This document shows positions 35,901 to 44,533 of a stretch of DNA of 64,000 nucleotides, piece after piece. Every line of letters begins with the position of its first letter. The first letter of the stretch is position 1. The stretch comes from Desulfoluna limicola (GTDB lineage: Bacteria; Desulfobacterota; Desulfobacteria; Desulfobacterales; Desulfolunaceae). Below the pieces are notes generated by a model. It had not been told where the DNA came from and did not search any database. It was given only the letters and a program-made list of their open reading frames with translations. The translations under genes were made by a program, and so were the position numbers. The stretch is taken from positions 2,046,001 through 2,110,000 of the forward strand of contig NZ_AP024488.1 of the NCBI RefSeq assembly GCF_021654575.1. Reading direction: 5' to 3'.

Positions 35901-36090
35901 GAAAATAGCCGCAGACCTCTCACAAGCCATTCTCCCCGCCCCCATCAAAGCCAGCGCCCCCCCCCACTGCTTTCAGTTCAACGCCAACAAAGAGTGCATC
36001 AAGTCCAGATGCCCCTGGTATGCGGACGGAACACGAAAAGGTGAATGGCTCACCGCAAGGGAGGGGGGCATGGGCATCGTGACCATTTAA
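32971..36090 (+). CDS. Three-domain fusion: radical SAM + ArsM-like methyltransferase + DUF5714
   Basis: 1039 residues. Residues about 85-400 are a radical SAM domain with the cluster motif CNLACRHC (from Cys100) and YLTGGEP; LAVGPDGTIYP and a later cysteine cluster look SPASM-like. Residues about 425-700 are a class I methyltransferase close to ArsM: NPVCYD, YGCGSPV, LVDLGSGTGVECF (SAM loop near 528), SNCVVNLS and ILKPGGRAVISDV. Residues about 785-1035 match DUF5714: a zinc-ribbon-like GCMRCG/CGFCG pair, then GGSCAFWGGCGAALGTG and a cysteine-rich end. AAGGTGA precedes ATG 32971. No partner gene is adjacent. Metalloid or sulfur-compound methylation is an inference; the substrate is unknown. 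Confidence 0.85.
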   Translation: MTMPLLSRLVRLPDTRVPIYIAPDTPHWFVPSMAGDNLIQAMLTGEEEVAMNPTNAMGLLRKEQFLSLLPHETGDPHPGRGEVLKLDRLKECWIHLTDHCNLACRHCLFSCSPTSRQSLSLEAITRIHRESEALGTEIYYLTGGEPLIHPDFRTICTLLLSKEKTRLVILTNGLLLAGHIDFLRGLPTDRLHLQISVDGLEGTHDAMRGKGSFQQLTRVLGEISPHRLNTSLAMAVTHDNRHQMSDIVALAGRFGFKNVHYLWLFAAGKARQSSLVPVEDLFAHLIQAEKLAAPLGIDIDNIKSMESRVFSSPGIRHDLGNAGWESLAVGPDGTIYPTPALIGNISASCGHISEGIRTVWIESPELQSLRGLSVIHDECCHTSPLKFIVGGGDIDHSYYAGGEFIGHDPYLELYEMIAIHLMEKAGGQVPSDDSPTMRIQMGDRVNECHQAKGGVALTHSNCVLSLAGTHGTVGTFYSDAAESPNTDIQNPVCYDETLISHIPLEARVRSYGCGSPVQDALLETGETLVDLGSGTGVECFIASRITGAGGKVYGIDMLDTMLERATRALGDVSRRLGYRNVEFKKGFLEKLPLEDNTADAVISNCVVNLSEDKTKTFAEIFRILKPGGRAVISDVTTDAPFPAAIQNDPILRGECIGGAMVQSRLMAMLESTGFTTIRIIKRFFYRDVKGYRFYALTYRAVKPDGKRAKIMYPGPFAGVITDSGEMIARGQTMETTWPHESAPGASAFLVDHEGNITNQDAESSCSCTQPPEASNPAPRKTSATILSTGKKGSGCMRCGRPLTYLHREREETCGFCGNTVMANATCEGGHFVCDTCHSEDALEVVKHLCLTTREMDTITLFDKIKKHPSVPLHGPEHHFIVPGVITAAYRNSGGSIGDEEILSAIRRGADIPGGSCAFWGGCGAALGTGIAFGVILRSNPIKPFERQTVQQLTGHIITALGELEAARCCRREALTALKIAADLSQAILPAPIKASAPPHCFQFNANKECIKSRCPWYADGTRKGEWLTAREGGMGIVTI

Positions 36091-36138
36091 ATAGTCCCAA
36101 AAACCCTGCATCCGGTAGCAAGGCCTGCTGCCCCTGGT

Positions 36139-37443
36139 TTAATCATTCAACTGAATGTCCTTGCCTTCGTGGACACGCTTCATGTTACGCACGGCACACA
36201 TTTTGCCGCACATGGTGCAGCTGTCCTCAAACTCAGGCTTGGAGCTTTCGCGGTACTTACGGGCTTTTTCGGGGTCCATGGAGAGGGAGAACATCGCTTC
36301 CCAGTCGAGGTCAGCGCGAGCCTTGCTCATGGCGTTGTCCCAATTTCGGGCGCCGGGTATTTTCTTGGCGATGTCGGCTGCGTGGGCGGCGATGCGCGTG
36401 GCGATGATCCCCTCTTTCATGTCATCCAGGGTGGGCAGGCGCAGGTGCTCCGCCGGGGTGACATAGCAGAGAAAATCGGCACCGTTGGCGGCGGCAATGG
36501 CGCCCCCGATGGCGCTGGTGATGTGATCGTAACCCGGGGCGACATCCGTGACCAGGGGGCCTAGGACGTAGAAAGGCGCGCCGTGGCAGAGGCGTTTTTC
36601 CATCATCATGTTGCCGGCGATCTCGTCAATGGCCATGTGGCCCGGGCCTTCGATCATCACTTGCACATCCTGCTCCCAGGCACGCTTTGTGAGTTCCCCC
36701 AAGGTAATGAGTTCCTCCACCTGAACCGCGTCGGTGGAGTCGTTGATGCTGCCGGGTCGACACCCGTCGCCGAGGCTCAGGGTGAGGTCGTACTTGGTGC
36801 AGATCTCAAGGAGCCGGTCGAAGTTCTCGTAGAAGGGGTTTTCGGCATCATTGAGCATCATCCAGGTGTAAAGAAGGGACCCCCCGCGGGAGACGATGCC
36901 AGTGAGGCGATCGTTCCGCTTGATCTTTTCAGCGGTAATGCGGTTGAGGCCGGCATGGATGGTGGCAAAATCAACACCGTCCTGGGCATGGCGTTCCACC
37001 ACCTTAAAAAACTCATCCACGGTGATATCCTTCAGGTTCTTGTCGTAAAAACCTACAGCATCGTACATGGGAACCGTGCCGATCATGGCGGGGCATTCGG
37101 CGATGACGCGGTTACGGAACTCCTGGGTCTTGCCAAAGCAGCTCAGGTCCATAATGGCCTCGGCCTTCATCTCAACGGCAGTGCGCACCTTCTCCATCTC
37201 CACGTCCAGGTTGCAGCAGTCCTTGGAGATGCCCAGGTTCACGTTGATCTTGGTGCGAAGGCCCTCGCCCACCCCTTCGGGATCGATGTTGACATGGTTC
37301 TTGTTGGACGGAATGACCACCGTGCCTTCGGCCATACGGCCCATCAGCGTTTCAAGTGGCATGTTCTCTTTTTTGGCCACGGTCTCCATGGCACCGGTGA
37401 CAATCCCCTTGCGGGCGGCGTTCATCTGGGTTGTATAGCTCAT
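36139..37443 (-). CDS. thiC: Phosphomethylpyrimidine synthase ThiC
   Basis: A radical SAM enzyme that rearranges aminoimidazole ribotide into the pyrimidine part of thiamine. At 434 residues it is the short form lacking the N-terminal extension of enterobacterial ThiC. The cluster cysteines are at the C-terminus, as the family requires ([10 protein letters not shown]). SLGDGCRPG and IEGPGH are conserved barrel motifs. The start is ATG 37443. It is the last thi gene, separated from thiE by 160 bp that contain an A plus B repeat. Confidence 0.97.
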   Translation of the reverse strand: MSYTTQMNAARKGIVTGAMETVAKKENMPLETLMGRMAEGTVVIPSNKNHVNIDPEGVGEGLRTKINVNLGISKDCCNLDVEMEKVRTAVEMKAEAIMDLSCFGKTQEFRNRVIAECPAMIGTVPMYDAVGFYDKNLKDITVDEFFKVVERHAQDGVDFATIHAGLNRITAEKIKRNDRLTGIVSRGGSLLYTWMMLNDAENPFYENFDRLLEICTKYDLTLSLGDGCRPGSINDSTDAVQVEELITLGELTKRAWEQDVQVMIEGPGHMAIDEIAGNMMMEKRLCHGAPFYVLGPLVTDVAPGYDHITSAIGGAIAAANGADFLCYVTPAEHLRLPTLDDMKEGIIATRIAAHAADIAKKIPGARNWDNAMSKARADLDWEAMFSLSMDPEKARKYRESSKPEFEDSCTMCGKMCAVRNMKRVHEGKDIQLND

Positions 37444-37510
37444 GTTATTTTCTCTCCATGGTTTTACAAATGGTTTTTATTCTTTGTCATGTGTCGACTC
37501 AAAAGAAAGT

Positions 37511-37604
37511 GCCTCCGCGGCAAGGTGTGCCACCGTGAAAGCTGGTTGCCAAAACTGTTTGGCAACCTTTTAAAAAGGTTGGCCCCGGCAGGGCCGCCGG
37601 AGGC
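37511..37604 (+). repeat. Tandem family A (partial, inverted) and family B repeat abutting the thiE stop
   Basis: 37511-37550 is GCCTCCGCGGCAAGGTG-TGC-CACCGTGAAAGC. 37544-37604 is a B copy (CAACCTTTT/AAAAGGTTG, GGCCCCGGCAGGGCC, CCGGAGGC). Its last base is directly next to the thiE stop codon at 37605. Confidence 0.85.
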
Positions 37605-38234
37605 TTATCCTGCCAATATGCGCCGAATCATCGCTATCTGTTTTGAAATATTGTCTGCTCCGACGATCTCCGTCACCAGAGCGATGGTTTCCGCACCGCG
37701 CTTTCGCACGTCATCAATGTTGTGTTCCTTGATCCCGCCGATGGCCACAAAGGGAATTTTTTGCGCCGTCACCACATGATCGAGATAGGTCAGGCCCACG
37801 GCATCGCAGACATCCTTTTTGGTCTGGGTGGTGAAGATCGGTCCGACCCCGATATAGTCGGCGCCGCTTTCCACCGCGGCTGCCGCCTGGGCAGGGCTGT
37901 GGGTGGAGAGGCCGATGATCATGGACTCCCCAACGAGTTGCCTCACCACGGGAACAGGCATGTCGTCCTGGCCCACATGAATGCCGTCGGCCTCCATGGC
38001 CATGGCAAGGCCCACATGGTCATTGATAATAAAGATCACCCCGGCATCTTTTGTGAGCTGTCGCAGGGCTTCACACTGCCGGTATTTCTCCAGCATGGTC
38101 TTCTCTTTTTCCCGGTACTGGATCAGGGTGATGCCGGCGTCAATCATCGCCTTCACCACCGTGATGTTGTCCCGTCCCAGGGAGTGCTCCTCACTTGTAA
38201 TGCCGTAAATATCGGCACCCGATATGGATCTCAT
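37605..38234 (-). CDS. thiE: Thiamine phosphate synthase
   Basis: It couples HMP-pyrophosphate with the thiazole phosphate to thiamine phosphate. 209 residues in a TIM barrel, with YREKE (near residue 41), INDHVGLAM (near 71) and HVGQDDM (near 87) lining the pyrophosphate site, and GVGPIF and AIGGI further on. AGGAG is 9 bp before ATG 38234. It is in the thi cluster but separated from thiF by 309 bp of non-coding sequence. Confidence 0.96.
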   Translation of the reverse strand: MRSISGADIYGITSEEHSLGRDNITVVKAMIDAGITLIQYREKEKTMLEKYRQCEALRQLTKDAGVIFIINDHVGLAMAMEADGIHVGQDDMPVPVVRQLVGESMIIGLSTHSPAQAAAAVESGADYIGVGPIFTTQTKKDVCDAVGLTYLDHVVTAQKIPFVAIGGIKEHNIDDVRKRGAETIALVTEIVGADNISKQIAMIRRILAG

Positions 38235-38248
38235 GTTTTTTTCTCCTC

Positions 38249-38312
38249 AGGTTCGCGAATGCTCCGGGGCTCGTTCCTCATCCCTTCTCATTCGCTTTCG
38301 GGCTACGCCCGT
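38249..38312. repeat. Family C intergenic repeat
   Basis: GGTTCGCGAATGCTCC (GCGAATG 38255-38261 paired with CATTCGC 38289-38295) is followed by the hairpin CGGGC-TAC-GCCCG (38299-38311). The same design is found at 60462-60531. Confidence 0.7.
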
Positions 38313-38413
38313 GGATAACGGCCTGGGTTACTCCCCCTCTTCATGTAGCCTGAAGGGTGATCTTGTCGCGCCTCAGGCCATTTCGAAGACGGATCGTTCA
38401 CCCAGGGCAGTCT

Positions 38414-38479
38414 CTTTGGGGCATGAAATGCACCCTGCGGAGCCAAGTGACGCCTCGAACGAAGAGCGATGCCCCAAAG
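38414..38479. other. Long inverted repeat between thiF and thiE
   Basis: CTTTGGGGCAT (38414-38424) is perfectly complementary to ATGCCCCAAAG (38469-38479). It lies in the 309-bp gap, which has no gene. Confidence 0.5.
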
Positions 38480-38543
38480 AACAAAGAGCGCTTTTCCCTA
38501 AGTGCCATTCCCTGGCAATGCCCATGACCCGATGTCATCGCCT

Positions 38544-39170
38544 TTAGCCTTTTGCCATTCGCCTTTCACCACTGACATAGGTCAACACCAGATCCGCCTG
38601 CTTCGCCGCGGCAACCCCGACCACCGCAGACATGGGAGGCGTGCTCTCATCGGCTTCGGTAACGCCATCCCCCACAATGTAAAAGGACGAACCAATTTTC
38701 CGCGTGACAATGCGGTCTGCATCCCCCCACCCCCCGATGCCGGAGGCGGCCACGAGAAAGCGCCCTTTTTTCAAATACCGTTCCACGAGGAGCTGCTTGG
38801 CCTCCACCCGGTCAAAGGCTTCCACCACGGCATCGCAGCAATCAAAAAGCGAGCCGATATTGTCCGCCGACACACACACGCTGTGGATGATCGCCTCAAC
38901 CTTGGGATTGATGGCGACAAGGTTGTCTTGAAGGGCCTTCACCTTCATCTCCCCCACCTGGTGAGCGAAGAAGAACTGCCGGTTGAGGTTGGAGACCTCC
39001 ACCCGGTCAAAATCGGCGATGACAAACCGCCGAAAGCCCATGCGCACCAGGTGCATGGCACAGTTGGAACCTAAGCCTCCGGCCCCCGCGATACCGATGC
39101 ATGCCGATGCGATGCGCGCCATGGGCTCCACGCCAATGCGGGATGCCAAGGTGTCGTGGAGGGTTTCCAT
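38544..39170 (-). CDS. thiF: ThiS adenylyltransferase ThiF (short, family 2)
   Basis: It activates the C-terminus of ThiS with ATP before sulfur transfer. 208 residues, E1-like fold: GIAGAGGLGSN nucleotide loop near residue 26, FDRVEVSNLNRQ near 54, and CDAVVEAFD near 112. The short length and missing zinc cysteines match the second ThiF family that is encoded with ThiS, ThiG and ThiH in anaerobes. It overlaps thiH by one base. Confidence 0.93.
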   Translation of the reverse strand: METLHDTLASRIGVEPMARIASACIGIAGAGGLGSNCAMHLVRMGFRRFVIADFDRVEVSNLNRQFFFAHQVGEMKVKALQDNLVAINPKVEAIIHSVCVSADNIGSLFDCCDAVVEAFDRVEAKQLLVERYLKKGRFLVAASGIGGWGDADRIVTRKIGSSFYIVGDGVTEADESTPPMSAVVGVAAAKQADLVLTYVSGERRMAKG

Positions 39171-40270
39171 CAGGCCATCCTCCAGTCCTGATACACCGGC
39201 TGGTACCCCCGGGCTGACAGGCTGGCCGCCATCTCGGCAACGCTCCGCTCATCGGAAATATCAAACTGTCCGCTGCCCTCCTCTTCCGTGTGGCTGCCCA
39301 CCGAGGTATGGACCCCAGCAGACATGCGGGTGACTCCCAAGGGCAACACATTGTCCCGGAAGAAGGCACTTTCACGGGTGGACATGGTGATGCCCGCCCG
39401 GGGGAGAAAGAGACGGAAGGCGGTCATGATCTGAACCATGTGGGCGTCATCCACCACAAAGGCGGGTTCATACCCCCCGGCATGGGGCCGCATGCGAGGC
39501 AGAGAGATTCCCAGCTCGACCTCCGGGAACGTGTCCATCACCCAGTTGGCATGCATGGCGGTGAAGAAGGACTCGCGCCGCCAGTTATCAAGGCCCAGGA
39601 GCCCGCCCAGGTTGACCCCGCGCATTTTCGCACGGGCGGCCCGCTCCGGGGCCTCCAGGCGGAACCGGAAATCCCGTTTGGGCCCGGCCGGGTGAAGGGT
39701 TTCATAAAGCCCGGCGTTGTATGTCTCCTGATAGACGGTCAGGGAGTCGGCCCCTGCAGCCACAAACCGGGTGTATCCCTCTTCGTCCACGGGGTAGATC
39801 TCGATGCCGATGGACGTAAAATGTTTGGAGAGAAGGGCAAGGCTCTCTTCGATGTACTCCTGGGTGGCCACTCCCGGAGCCTCGCCGGTAAGCAGGAGGA
39901 TGTGCTTGAGACCCGTTTTCGCGATGGCCTCTGCCTCCGTGGCCACCTCCTCCAGGGTAAGCTGGCGCCGGTGGATACGGTTCCGGGCGTTAAACCCGCA
40001 GTAGACACATTGGTTGACGCAGTGATTGGAAATATAAATGGGGGTGAAGAGAAGCACCTGCCGGCCAAAATGACGCAGGGTCTCATCATGGGCCTTCCGG
40101 GCCATCTCCTCAATAAAAGGAGCAGCCGCAGGCGACAGGTAGGCCATCAGGTTTTCGGAGGTACATTTGCGTGCGGCCAGGGCCGCCAGAACATCCCCCT
40201 CGGTTGAGGCTTCGATGCGGGCAAGGATCGTCTCCGGATCCAGAGTGTTCCAGAAATCAAAGAAGCCCAT
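39170..40270 (-). CDS. thiH: 2-iminoacetate synthase ThiH
   Basis: A radical SAM lyase that makes dehydroglycine from tyrosine for the thiazole ring, the anaerobic alternative to ThiO. 366 residues. The cluster motif CVNQCVYCGF is near residue 85, and LLTGEAPG lies downstream. The family C-terminal part (SVGSHTEEEGSGQFDISDER) is intact. Its start codon overlaps the thiG stop by one base. Confidence 0.96.
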   Translation of the reverse strand: MGFFDFWNTLDPETILARIEASTEGDVLAALAARKCTSENLMAYLSPAAAPFIEEMARKAHDETLRHFGRQVLLFTPIYISNHCVNQCVYCGFNARNRIHRRQLTLEEVATEAEAIAKTGLKHILLLTGEAPGVATQEYIEESLALLSKHFTSIGIEIYPVDEEGYTRFVAAGADSLTVYQETYNAGLYETLHPAGPKRDFRFRLEAPERAARAKMRGVNLGGLLGLDNWRRESFFTAMHANWVMDTFPEVELGISLPRMRPHAGGYEPAFVVDDAHMVQIMTAFRLFLPRAGITMSTRESAFFRDNVLPLGVTRMSAGVHTSVGSHTEEEGSGQFDISDERSVAEMAASLSARGYQPVYQDWRMA

Positions 40271-41049
40271 TACACCCTCCCCTGCCCGAGGAATCCGGTG
40301 AGGGGGGAGGAGGCCGAGGCATGCGTGCGCGTTGCGCCCGGACCGGCAAGGTACGCGGCGCGCCCCGCCGAAACCGCCTGGCCGAAGGCACGCCCCATGG
40401 AGACGGGGTCGCCGGACGATGCAATGGCCGTGTTAACGAGGCAAGCCGCGGCCCCCATCTCCATGGCCTCACACGCCTGGGAAGGTTTGCCTATCCCCGC
40501 ATCTACGATAACGGGAAGGGGAATCTCATCGATGAGGATCTGGGTCATCTCACGGGTTCGGAGACCCCGGTTCGTCCCAATGGGCGCCCCCAGGGGCATG
40601 ACGGCGGCAGCTCCGGCGTCCACCATGCGCCGTGCGTCCATCAAATCCGGGTTCATGTAAGGAAAGACCTGAAACCCCTCTCTGGCGAGCACTTCGGTCG
40701 CCCTGGTGGTCTCCAGGTTATCGGGAAGCAGGTAGCGCTGGTCACTGATGACCTCGATCTTGATCCAGTCCCCGCATCCGGCGGCACGGGCCAGACGGGC
40801 AATGCGCACTGCCTCCTCGGCATTTCGCGCACCGGAGGTGTTGGGCAAAAGCACCATGTGGTCCGGGATGTGCTTCATCACGTTATCGGTTTCCGATGCA
40901 AAATCCACGCGCCGCAAGGCCACGGTGATCACCTGGGAGCCCGAAGCCCCACAGACATCTGGAATCATGCCATCTGCGGGATACTTCCCTGTGCCGATAA
41001 AAAGACGGCTGGACACTTTTTTACCACCGATTTCAAAACGGTCTTCCAT
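40270..41049 (-). CDS. thiG: Thiazole synthase ThiG
   Basis: It condenses deoxyxylulose phosphate, dehydroglycine and ThiS-thiocarboxylate into the thiazole phosphate. 259 residues. The Schiff-base lysine is in IKIEVISDQ (near residue 98), followed by [25 protein letters not shown] and [13 protein letters not shown] are late barrel motifs. It overlaps thiS by one base (TGATG). Confidence 0.96.
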   Translation of the reverse strand: MEDRFEIGGKKVSSRLFIGTGKYPADGMIPDVCGASGSQVITVALRRVDFASETDNVMKHIPDHMVLLPNTSGARNAEEAVRIARLARAAGCGDWIKIEVISDQRYLLPDNLETTRATEVLAREGFQVFPYMNPDLMDARRMVDAGAAAVMPLGAPIGTNRGLRTREMTQILIDEIPLPVIVDAGIGKPSQACEAMEMGAAACLVNTAIASSGDPVSMGRAFGQAVSAGRAAYLAGPGATRTHASASSPLTGFLGQGRV

Positions 41050-41258
41050 CAGGCACCTCCTCCCACAAATCGCAGAATCTCAAGTTGATCCGCCTCCTCA
41101 AGGAGCACCACGCGAAAGCTGGAGCGTTCGACCACGTCCCCGTTTCGCTCCACTACCACGCTGCCGGCTTCAAGCCCTTTGTGCTTGAGAAATGCATCAA
41201 GGGTCATGCCGACCCCGGGAAGCCTTTCTTCACTGCCATTAACCATCATAAAAGACAC
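41049..41258 (-). CDS. thiS: Sulfur carrier protein ThiS
   Basis: A ubiquitin-fold sulfur carrier of 69 residues, first gene of the thiS-G-H-F cluster. The C-terminus reads FVGGGA: the Gly-Gly needed for adenylation is followed by an extra alanine encoded before the TGA that overlaps the thiG start. Typical ThiS ends exactly in Gly-Gly, so either this residue is trimmed or the carrier is atypical. A GGAGGTG ribosome-binding site lies before ATG 41258. A TPP riboswitch precedes it. Confidence 0.93.
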   Translation of the reverse strand: MSFMMVNGSEERLPGVGMTLDAFLKHKGLEAGSVVVERNGDVVERSSFRVVLLEEADQLEILRFVGGGA

Positions 41259-41463
41259 CTCCTGTGGCCCCAGGAAACCGCTTCACGCAATGGAACCGGC
41301 GCAAAAGGAAATTCCTGTTCAGGGCGAAATGCCGGAGGTTCGATAAAGATAAGGAGAGATGCCGCTGGAACTCGGGTTCCTCGGCGTGGGTGGAATGAAC
41401 CTGAAGGGAGGGGGAGCGGGGCCTTTTTTGTCTGTGGATCTAAGGTCCCGGCCTTGAGAGGCC

Positions 41464-41490
41464 AAAAAAAAAGGCCACCCGAAGGCAGCC
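41464..41490 (-). terminator. Attenuator terminator of the TPP riboswitch
   Basis: GGCTGCC-TTCG-GGTGGCC (two G-U pairs) is followed by T9 on the minus strand, between the aptamer and thiS. It is the likely off-state of the switch. Confidence 0.8.
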
Positions 41491-41560
41491 TGTATAGCTT
41501 CGGTCACGCGCCGTCAAAAAGTTGACCTTGATGCGCTGTGACACAAAACTTGAATATATG

Positions 41561-41640
41561 GGCTTCCCTACGGCAGTACGAACTGCGTCAGGTTCAAAGG
41601 GTTGGATATCTCCGTCTCAGCCCCTGTCGGGGCACCCCCA
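41561..41640 (-). ncRNA. TPP riboswitch (THI element)
   Basis: Read on the minus strand it shows GGGGGTGCCCC, GGCTGAGA, CCCTTTGAACCTGA and TACTGCCGTAGGGAA in the canonical order. It controls the thiS operon and, with the terminator at 41464-41490, should stop transcription when thiamine pyrophosphate is abundant. Confidence 0.96.
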
Positions 41641-42102
41641 GCTAAATTGCACGATAAATTGTGCTTTCTTGTAACACCTCTCCGTTGGGCATGCAAGCAA
41701 AACCGAAAGGGGTGGCGGAAAGGTCCCCGGCAATTGTCGAAGGGCACCAAAGAGCAAAAGAACTGCCAATGGGAAGCGCCGAAGGACAAATGACCCCGCT
41801 ATTTTGGACTCCTGTCAACCGGCAACGCCACGCTTTCATGTGGCGCAATGGTAAAGCACTGAACCACTCGCCTTTTTCCTGTATTGACCCAGCGGTACCA
41901 TTCCGGTATAACTATCTAAGATTTCACCCATTGAACCCTTTCTCTCCCATTCGTATTCTTTTCGTGCACACCCATTGGGACCGAGCCCTGAAAACACCGT
42001 GTGTCACCATTTCCGTGCCTTCACTGTTCCCTTTTGCGTCCCCTTTCTCTGCTGCACCCCCTGTTTATTGATGATAAAACGTTCCCTCATGAGAATTTAA
42101 CA
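41641..42102. other. Intergenic region upstream of the TPP leader and EF-G promoter
   Basis: It lies between divergent thi and EF-G transcription units. I see no gene or repeat copy; short open frames lack protein character. Confidence 0.4.
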
Positions 42103-42130
42103 TTGACAATCATATGCTTTTGTATATATT
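42103..42130 (+). promoter_or_regulatory. Sigma-70 promoter candidate of the EF-G gene
   Basis: TTGACA (42103-42108), a 16-bp spacer and TATATT (42125-42130). It predicts a leader of about 190 bases that contains a hairpin (GGGAATGA 42252-42259 with TCATTCCC 42268-42275). Confidence 0.55.
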
Positions 42131-42328
42131 CGGTGCCCTTGATTGCTCCTGACGCCGACCTTTTGTCTGGTCTAAGCAAACAAAACACCAAGAGCAAAAC
42201 CTGGAAAGGATCGTTAAACCGGGGTAACGTGTGACTCACACCCACCGGAAAGGGAATGATACGTACTTCATTCCCTACGGGTATGTCACGTGCTGCCTCG
42301 ATCGTTTTTTCAAGAAGGATACGTGACA

Positions 42329-44413
42329 ATGAAGACCGACTTGCAGAAAGTAAGAAACATAGGCATCAGCGCCCACATCGACTCCGGGAAGACCACCCTG
42401 ACCGAGCGCATTCTCTTTTACACCGACAGGATTCACGCTATCCACGATGTAAAAGGCAAAGACGGCGTCGGCGCCACCATGGACTCCATGGAACTTGAGA
42501 AAGAAAGGGGCATCACCATTGCCTCCGCAGCCACCTACTGCGAATGGAAGGGACACGAGATCAACATCATCGACACCCCGGGCCACGTTGACTTCACCAT
42601 CGAAGTTGAGCGTTCCCTGCGTGTTCTTGACGGTGCCATTCTTGTTCTCTGCTCTGTGTCCGGTGTTCAGTCACAGTCCATCACCGTTGACGCTCAGATG
42701 AAGCGTTACAAGGTGCCCTGCATTGCCTTCGTCAACAAGTGTGACCGAAGCGGCGCCAACCCCTTCCGCGTCATCGGACAGCTCAACGAGAAGCTCGGCC
42801 ACAACGCCGTCGCCATGCAGCTGCCCATCGGCCTTGAGGACAACCACAACGGTGTTGTGGACCTTCTCAACATGAAGGCTTACTACTTCGATGGTGACAA
42901 CGGTGAAACCATCCGTGTGGAAGAGATCCCTGCTGAGCTCGTAGACGAGGCCCAGGCCAAGCGCGAAGAGCTTATCGATCAGGCGTCTCTTTTCTCCGAA
43001 GCCCTCACCGATGCCATTCTCGAAGAAGCAGAGATCACCGAAGAGATGATCGTTGAAGCCGTTCGCGTTGGTACCATCAAGCGTCAGATCACCCCCGTTT
43101 TCATGGGTTCTGCTTACAAAAACAAAGCAGTTCAGCCCCTCCTCGACGCGGTGACCCGCTACCTGCCCACCCCCGATGACATCCACAACGAAGCCCTCGA
43201 CCTCGATGCCGAAGAGGCTCCCGTTGTGCTTGAAGGCGACAAAAACAAGCCCACCGTGGCCCTTGCCTTCAAGCTGGAAGACGGACAGTACGGTCAGCTC
43301 ACCTATATCCGTGTGTACCAGGGCAGCCTGAAAAAAGGCGACACCGTCAACAACTCCAAAAACGGTCGTAAGATCAAGGTTGGACGACTGGTTCGCATGC
43401 ACGCCTCTGAGATGGAAGACATCACCGAAGTGTCCGCAGGCTACATCGGCGCCCTCTTTGGTGTTGACTGCGCCTCCGGAGACACCTTCGTGGACCCGGC
43501 CATCAACTACTCCATGATGAGCATGTTCGTTCCTGAGCCCGTTATCTCTCTGTCCATCACCCCCAAGGACAACAAAGCTCAGATCAACATGAGTAAGGCC
43601 CTCAACCGTTTCACCAAAGAGGACCCCACCTTCCGCTCCTTCATCGATGATGAGACCAACGAAACCATCATCGAAGGCATGGGCGAACTTCACCTTGAAG
43701 TGTACGTCGAGCGTATGAAGCGTGAGTACAATGCAGAGGTAGAGACCGGCAAGCCCCGTGTTGCATACCGAGAAACCATTACCCAGCGTGCTGAATTTGA
43801 CTACACCCACAAGAAGCAGACGGGTGGTTCCGGCCAGTTCGGTAAGGTTATGGGTTTCATTGAACCCCTTGAAGACGAGCTGTTCAGCTTCGAAAGCAAG
43901 GTTGTGGGCGGGCGCATCCCCACCCAGTTCATCCCCTCCTGTGAAAAGGGTTTCAACAGCTGCATGGCCAAGGGTCCCAAGCTTGAGTTCCCTGTTACCG
44001 GTGTCGCTGTAACCCTCGTCGATGGTGGCTTCCACGCGGTTGACTCTTCTGAGATGGCATTCCAGGCTGCGGCACGTGGCGCCTTCAAGCAGGCCTACGA
44101 AAGAGCCAAGCCAGTTATCCAGGAACCCATCATGAAAGTCGAGATTGAGACCCCCAATGAGTTCCAGGGTCCATGTATGGGCTTGATTAACCAGCGCCGT
44201 GGTATTATCCTTGGTTCACAGGACGAAGGAACCATGAGCCGTATTGAAGCTCATGTTCCCCTTGCTGAGATGTTCGGTTTCTCCACCGTGCTTCGATCTT
44301 CCACCCAGGGCAAAGCCCAGTACACCATGGAGTTCAGCTCCTACAAGACTGTGCCTGCCTCCGTGTCGGAAGACATCGAAAAAACCGTACGCGAAGAGAG
44401 AGCCGCCAAGTAG
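42329..44413 (+). CDS. fusA: Elongation factor G, mitochondrial/spirochaete type (spdEFG1-like)
   Basis: The ribosomal translocase GTPase, 694 residues. G motifs: [10 protein letters not shown] near residue 17, DTPGHVDF near 80, NKCD near 134. The Ser in HIDSGKTT and the N-terminus [20 protein letters not shown] match mtEFG1/spdEFG1 proteins; ordinary fusA reads AHIDAGKTTTTERI. Such species usually have a second EF-G for ribosome recycling. AAGAAGGA precedes ATG 42329. Codon use is strongly biased, as in highly expressed genes. It is not in the str operon (no rpsG, rpsL or tuf beside it). Confidence 0.92.
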   Translation: MKTDLQKVRNIGISAHIDSGKTTLTERILFYTDRIHAIHDVKGKDGVGATMDSMELEKERGITIASAATYCEWKGHEINIIDTPGHVDFTIEVERSLRVLDGAILVLCSVSGVQSQSITVDAQMKRYKVPCIAFVNKCDRSGANPFRVIGQLNEKLGHNAVAMQLPIGLEDNHNGVVDLLNMKAYYFDGDNGETIRVEEIPAELVDEAQAKREELIDQASLFSEALTDAILEEAEITEEMIVEAVRVGTIKRQITPVFMGSAYKNKAVQPLLDAVTRYLPTPDDIHNEALDLDAEEAPVVLEGDKNKPTVALAFKLEDGQYGQLTYIRVYQGSLKKGDTVNNSKNGRKIKVGRLVRMHASEMEDITEVSAGYIGALFGVDCASGDTFVDPAINYSMMSMFVPEPVISLSITPKDNKAQINMSKALNRFTKEDPTFRSFIDDETNETIIEGMGELHLEVYVERMKREYNAEVETGKPRVAYRETITQRAEFDYTHKKQTGGSGQFGKVMGFIEPLEDELFSFESKVVGGRIPTQFIPSCEKGFNSCMAKGPKLEFPVTGVAVTLVDGGFHAVDSSEMAFQAAARGAFKQAYERAKPVIQEPIMKVEIETPNEFQGPCMGLINQRRGIILGSQDEGTMSRIEAHVPLAEMFGFSTVLRSSTQGKAQYTMEFSSYKTVPASVSEDIEKTVREERAAK

Positions 44414-44533
44414 CCTTGATGGTCAACATCACCCGGTGGCTGCCGAACATCCAGATGTTGGTTGGGAGGACTGCCGGGTTGATACCATGGGGGTCATTTT
44501 TGAGTGCGAACCTCAGCGACGAGAGAGGATACT

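Noticed and set aside
36583..37779. A 398-codon frame opposite thiC and thiE
   Set aside because: It crosses two real genes and an intergenic repeat; its content is only a shadow of thiC codon bias.
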